Shown: piece by piece, positions 59,940 to 64,000 of the stretch
Layout: the number at the start of each line of letters is the position of its first letter
Position numbering within the stretch: the first letter of the stretch is position 1
Source of the DNA: Zingiber officinale
Taxonomy: Eukaryota > Streptophyta > Magnoliopsida > Zingiberales > Zingiberaceae
Direction of reading: 5' to 3'
DNA: 64,000 bases
Assembly: GCF_018446385.1 (NCBI RefSeq)
Contig: NC_056000.1
Span: forward strand, 73,666,688 to 73,730,687
Position numbers and translations under genes: made by a program
The notes under the pieces: model-generated
Seen by the model: only the letters and a program-made list of their open reading frames with translations
The model's database searches: none
What the model was told of the DNA's origin: nothing

Positions 59940-62591
59940 TCATCTTCGATCCGGTCTCTCGAAGAGTTTTTGGAAGGACAATGTTCTTTCATCCGACCAA
60001 TCTAGCTCATCCTGCCATTCTCTGTCACATTTGATCTCTGTCAAGTTTTCAGCAGCCAATGCCAGCTTCTTTAGCTTGGGACAATTCCTCACTTCCATCG
60101 TCTTCAGGGAAGGAAATGCTATTACTTGATCTCCGTCACTCAAACTCTCCAACTCCGGTAGCTTTCGAAGCACAATTTTTCTTAGTCTAGGGAAGATTGT
60201 AATAGTCTCTGTAGAATTAGTTGCATTGGTTACCACCTTCATTAGCCGATCAATTGCATTGCAATCTTCAATTTCCAGCTCAAGTAGATTCTCTAAACAC
60301 CTGTTCTTCCAGATAATCTTAGCTTTTGGGAGAGCCAAGAGACGAAGATATTCAAGGCACGACAGAGCATTGCACGCATGAAGATCACCACCAATAAATA
60401 CCTCTTCAAGATCAGTCATGGCATGGAGTCGGATTTGTACCATGTTCTGCATGTTTTCTCCAAGACAGTAAGTAGATGGAATGTCGAGGCTTGTCAAGCC
60501 TCCGCAGCCTTCGATCTGGAGCCAATGCACAGCGGCTGTAAGCCTTTGCGACTCGCAGAATCTTCGAAGAGTAGTTACTGAGTTCATGGTGACGCCAAGA
60601 ACCTTTAATTTCTTCAAGCTTTCTACCTCATTGAGAAGTACGCCCTCTCCGTCCAATTGCAGGGCTCCCATCACCCTCCACCCACTGTAACTGTTGTACA
60701 TATTCAGCCATTGCAGATGGTGAAGACAAGGAATGACAGCGCTAGGAATGCTTCTTAAATGTGTAGCTGATGACATCGCCAAATATCTGAGATTCACCAG
60801 AGATTGAATTTCCCTCGGCAGAGACGCAATCCTAGTGCTGGATAAATCAAGCAATTGGAGCTGGGAAAGATTGCCAATCCCAGGTGGAAGCTCTTCTATG
60901 GAAGTTTGCTGAAGATCCAGGATTCTGAGACAAGGCATATGGGAGAAAAACTCATTGGGAATGTTCTTGAGAGGATGATTGTTTCGGAGATGTAAGTAGA
61001 TCAAGTCGGGGCACTGAGGCTCGTCAGGAAGAAGAGCTATGTTGTTCCAGCCCAAAGATATCCTCTCGGCGGCTCTCCACTTCTCTGCTCCAGGTGCTTC
61101 TGCAAGACTATGTCGATCTCCTATCAGCCATTTGCTCTCCTTCTTCCCGCAATCGCATTCCATCCACAGTATCATGGAGCGAACCATGGGGTGCATTTTG
61201 AAGTACTCGCTATCGATTCTTTGTATCAGAGACGCCGCGAGTAGCATTCCGAGCAGATATGATGCTTTGTCTGCAGTATCTGACAACCTCTCAAAGTCGT
61301 TGATGAAACCTTCGCCGATCCAGAGCTCCCTAACGTAGAATTTGCTCAGCCAGCATCCTTCCTGCACCAGAGCGAAGTAGGACGCACACGTTCGCAATGT
61401 GTCGCTCAGACGGTCGTAGGAGAGTTTGAGAGGATGATAGACATGCTCCTCCATTCCCGGAAGCTGGAACGGAGCCTCCTTCATGATAGCCAGCACATGC
61501 CTCCACTCTGCGATCGTCCTTTTGCTCGCCATTGCTTGCGCCACGGTGATGAGCGCCGCCGGCAAGCCGGCGCACTGTTGGACTAAAGCTCTCGCCAGAT
61601 TCAGTATCAATGTGTTGGTGTTGACAAGCTCCAGCTTTGCGTTGAATCTGAAGAGATCCCAAGAAGCCTCCTCCGATAAGCATTCCAGTTTGATCGTCTT
61701 CTCTGCGCCCATGCGGCTGCAGACCTCCTCCATACGGGTGGCGAACACGATCTTGCTCTTGGACGGCGGCTGCGGAAGTGGAATTCCCACGATTTGGCAG
61801 TTCAAGGGCTCCCAAACGTTATCCAGCAACAGTGAGAATGTCATCTTGCTCAGCACACGGAAAAGGCGGCCGGCTTTGTTCCTCTGCGACTCCTCGTCTT
61901 TCCATGTGAGTTTCAATCGATCGAAGAGGGACTTCTGGATCTCCTCCACTTTGTACCCCGTCGATAACTCGAGGTAGATGACGACATCCATATTATCCAC
62001 TTCCATCTCCGCAAAATGATTGTTGAACCTTCTCAAAAGTGCCGTCTTGCCCACGCCGCCCATACCGTGGATCCCAATGATGCTGACATCGTCATCTCTT
62101 GCATTGCCTTGCAGTGCCGCCAGCGCTGTATCCATGCCGACTGTTTTAGGATTCGGCATCTCGAGAAAGCGATCGACGTCCAGGTCATCAGCTACGTCGG
62201 TGAACTCTCCGGCCTTCTCCTTTAGGTCGGCTGCTGTCATAAGCGCCGCCTCAGCTTTGCTTCTGAGGGGGTAGCCAGAGCACACATTGACAGGAAAGTT
62301 ACAGAGACACTTGAACATCTGGTGGTATGTGCCATTTATGTTTTCAGCCTCGGAAGTGAGGGCTTCGACGGATTGAAGCCAACCGAGGACTTCTCTCTTT
62401 GGATTGAGCCCATCCCTTTCGGCTGCCTCGATTTGCCTCTTGATATCCTCGCGTTTGCTCTTGAGTTGGGCGAGCTCTGTGGCCAAGGAGGAGATGATTC
62501 TCTCGTATGAGACGATGTAGTTAGAAGATTGGAAGCAGCAATCCTTGAGACAAGTGAAGAATGAAATGATGCCGGAAATGATATCGGCCAT
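59940..62591 (-). CDS. CC-NBS-LRR immune receptor, RPS2/RPS5-like group
   Basis: Intact intronless frame of 883 residues, a normal length for the group. Such proteins sense pathogen effectors inside the cell and trigger defence. An N-terminal coiled coil (about 28-65, with later helices to 140) precedes the NB-ARC domain: P-loop GMGGVGKT (176-183), kinase-2 LLLDNVW (254-260, usually LLLDDVW), KIVFATRMEEVC (280-291), GLPA (342-345) and RNBS-D around 401-430. The MHD switch motif reads MHP (466-468; codons at 61188-61196). Leucine-rich repeats run from about 515 to 860, and the C-terminus DREWQDELDWSDERT is typical of the group. The start MADIISG lacks the Gly-2 myristoylation site of RPS5. A TRIM array lies close downstream. 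Confidence 0.95.
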   Translation of the reverse strand: MADIISGIISFFTCLKDCCFQSSNYIVSYERIISSLATELAQLKSKREDIKRQIEAAERDGLNPKREVLGWLQSVEALTSEAENINGTYHQMFKCLCNFPVNVCSGYPLRSKAEAALMTAADLKEKAGEFTDVADDLDVDRFLEMPNPKTVGMDTALAALQGNARDDDVSIIGIHGMGGVGKTALLRRFNNHFAEMEVDNMDVVIYLELSTGYKVEEIQKSLFDRLKLTWKDEESQRNKAGRLFRVLSKMTFSLLLDNVWEPLNCQIVGIPLPQPPSKSKIVFATRMEEVCSRMGAEKTIKLECLSEEASWDLFRFNAKLELVNTNTLILNLARALVQQCAGLPAALITVAQAMASKRTIAEWRHVLAIMKEAPFQLPGMEEHVYHPLKLSYDRLSDTLRTCASYFALVQEGCWLSKFYVRELWIGEGFINDFERLSDTADKASYLLGMLLAASLIQRIDSEYFKMHPMVRSMILWMECDCGKKESKWLIGDRHSLAEAPGAEKWRAAERISLGWNNIALLPDEPQCPDLIYLHLRNNHPLKNIPNEFFSHMPCLRILDLQQTSIEELPPGIGNLSQLQLLDLSSTRIASLPREIQSLVNLRYLAMSSATHLRSIPSAVIPCLHHLQWLNMYNSYSGWRVMGALQLDGEGVLLNEVESLKKLKVLGVTMNSVTTLRRFCESQRLTAAVHWLQIEGCGGLTSLDIPSTYCLGENMQNMVQIRLHAMTDLEEVFIGGDLHACNALSCLEYLRLLALPKAKIIWKNRCLENLLELEIEDCNAIDRLMKVVTNATNSTETITIFPRLRKIVLRKLPELESLSDGDQVIAFPSLKTMEVRNCPKLKKLALAAENLTEIKCDREWQDELDWSDERTLSFQKLFERPDRR

Positions 62592-62764
62592 TTTTGCTGG
62601 AGAAGTAGGAGCAGTAGACGATGAATGATTGAGGAGAGGCGATGAAGTTTACAACTGTCATCTTTGCTGAAAAATAAGAAACATTATAAAGTGTGTGTCT
62701 GACAGGGTGACAGGGAATCGGAGTTTTCTCTACGTGAAAGCAAAGGGGAAGTCGGTAGCTTGCC

Positions 62765-62804
<40 letters not shown>

Positions 62805-63417
62805 CTTTTTTTTTCTTTTTCTTCTTTATTTTTTTTTCCTTCAATGCGTTGGGGACATGGACAATTTTTTTTTTAAATAATTAAAAAGTTTTATTTATGT
62901 TCCATGAGTATTTTTTTTTTACAGTGATCCTCTGCGCATGAAAGAAAGTTATAAGAAGTTTAAATTTGGAATAATTATATTATTGTAAATTGATACAGTG
63001 TATGAATGTGGGGTATGTGAGATGATCGGGCAAGGAGTTAAAGTCATAGCAGGGTCAATAGTCACGCTAGTCTGGAGGTCAGAAGTCTAGCCCTCGTGGC
63101 TAGTCAAAAGTTACACCAGCCTGAATGTCAAAGGTTTAGTCTCCGTGGCAATGCTATCGTGGAGGTCAAGAATCAAAATTACAAGGAGGTCACGATTCCG
63201 GCACACGTGGCTAAAGTCAAAGCTTCAGTCGTGGGACTGGTCAAAGGACCGTATTTATGAGGTGAGCTGGATCTGACCTTGAAGGGAGTCGAAAGTAGAC
63301 TCGGCCCACGGGATCAAAGTCGATGGAGGATTAGATCCATGGGTCAGATATAATCAGGGATTGAGCGCGACCAGGGAGTCAGCTTATGGATCGGATAGGT
63401 ATACCGAACAAAACTTC
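62592..63417. other. NLR upstream region, poly-T tract and LTR-like DNA
   Basis: A CTTTATAAT box on the minus strand (about 62683-62691) is a possible TATA about 95 bp upstream of the NLR start. A T-tract of about 32 bases lies at 62769-62800, with further T-rich runs to 62860. From about 63000 the sequence has diverged repeats of TGGAGGTCA...GTGGCTA, like an LTR U3. No gene. Confidence 0.45.
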
Positions 63418-63812
63418 TGATAAGCAGATGCGGGTCGGGAATTAGACCTAGCGTACAGGTTGGAACGTACATGCCCTAGATAGCAATAAGCAGATGCGGG
63501 TCGAGAATTAGACCTAGCGTACAGGTCGGCGTGCAGGTCGGAACGTACATGCCCTGGATAGCAATAAGCAGATGCGGGTCGGGAATTAGACTTAGCGTAT
63601 AGGTTGGCGTGCAGGTCGGAATGTATATGCCCTGGATAGCAATAAACAGATGTAGGTCGACAATTAGACCTAGCGTACAGGTCGGCATGTAGGTCGGAAA
63701 GTACAGACCCCTGGATAGCAATGAGCAGATGCGGGTCGGGAATTAGACCTAGCGTGCAGGTCGGAACGTACTTGCCTTGGATAGCAATAAGCAGAGGTGG
63801 TCGAGAATTAGC
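63418..63812. repeat. Minisatellite, five full units and a partial one
   Basis: Units of about 67 or 79 bp begin TAAGCAGATGCGGGTCG and end CCCTGGATAGCAA. The longer units carry an extra 12-bp GGTCGGCGTGCA block. The 172-residue minus-strand frame across it (63384-63902) only reflects the repetition. The site may be part of an LTR. Confidence 0.85.
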
Positions 63813-64000
63813 AGGTCGTCGAGATGTACATCGAATGATGCAAAGGTGAGTCAGGAGGTCGGACACTACATGACAAATAAGCATGCAAGGAATCGTAACC
63901 ACCTGTCAGAGAATAATCATCACATGTCAGGGAATATTCTAACGGAGGGAGGCTCATACTCTTCTTGGTTCCTCCGCCGGCCTATGAGAGAAAGCCACGT
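63813..64000. other. Edge of window, no gene seen
   Basis: Continues the GC-moderate, LTR-like sequence after the minisatellite. No feature can be supported. Confidence 0.4.

Noticed and set aside
59929..62510. Plus-strand and other-frame open stretches over the NLR
   Set aside because: Shadows of the intact 883-codon NLR frame.
63418..63812. Possible CRISPR-like array
   Set aside because: Units are head-to-tail repeats without unique spacers, in plant DNA; this is a minisatellite.
63384..63902. 172-residue repetitive frame on the minus strand
   Set aside because: Simply the translation of the minisatellite.

Overview
The window reads as a plant nuclear genome, most likely a monocot and possibly a Zingiberales species. 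The reasons are a GC-rich single-exon gene set in AT-rich flanks, a dense nest of LTR retrotransposons and a CC-NBS-LRR immune receptor gene. Only two loci look like intact host genes: a small four-helix membrane protein (24667-25122, +) and a full-length 883-residue NLR (59940-62591, -). Almost everything else is mobile DNA in various states of decay.

Layout. 1-6915: a minus-strand Ty1-copia element (Copia-A, 3' end outside the window) inserted in the gag of a plus-strand Sirevirus-like element, whose remaining gag and right LTR occupy 6916-9425. That element lies in turn in a minus-strand gypsy-type ORF (9426-10038). 11251-19060: a second copia element (Copia-D) whose 5' LTR carries a 1.1 kb solo LTR with a perfect AGAGA target-site duplication (TSD). 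19061-24566: AT-rich DNA with a hAT-like MITE. 24667-25122: the small membrane-protein gene.

26699-53817 is a deep nest. An LTR of family C' was split by Copia-B (26715-49413, TSD GAAAG). Copia-B's reverse transcriptase was split by an Athila-like gypsy element (31813-46721, TSD TACAA). The gag of that element was split twice: by a gag-only element of family C (36063-41366, TSD TTTAC) and by a gypsy solo LTR (41805-44117, TSD ATGAT). A later 3.29 kb tandem duplication (47135-50428 and 50429-53720) copied the end of Copia-B together with most of the C' LTR.

53818-59560 holds the C' internal region, another LTR, an En/Spm-type transposase pseudogene split by a TRIM element, and a tandem TRIM array. 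The NLR gene follows, then a poly-T tract and a minisatellite.

The most unusual signals are: arrays of about 40-bp hairpin units in family C LTRs whose stems covary; short palindrome arrays next to the TATA box in several unrelated LTR families; three repeated stem-loop motifs in the 5' leaders of two copia elements; two pol-less elements whose gag carries an unfamiliar low-complexity extension; and an NLR whose MHD switch motif reads MHP.
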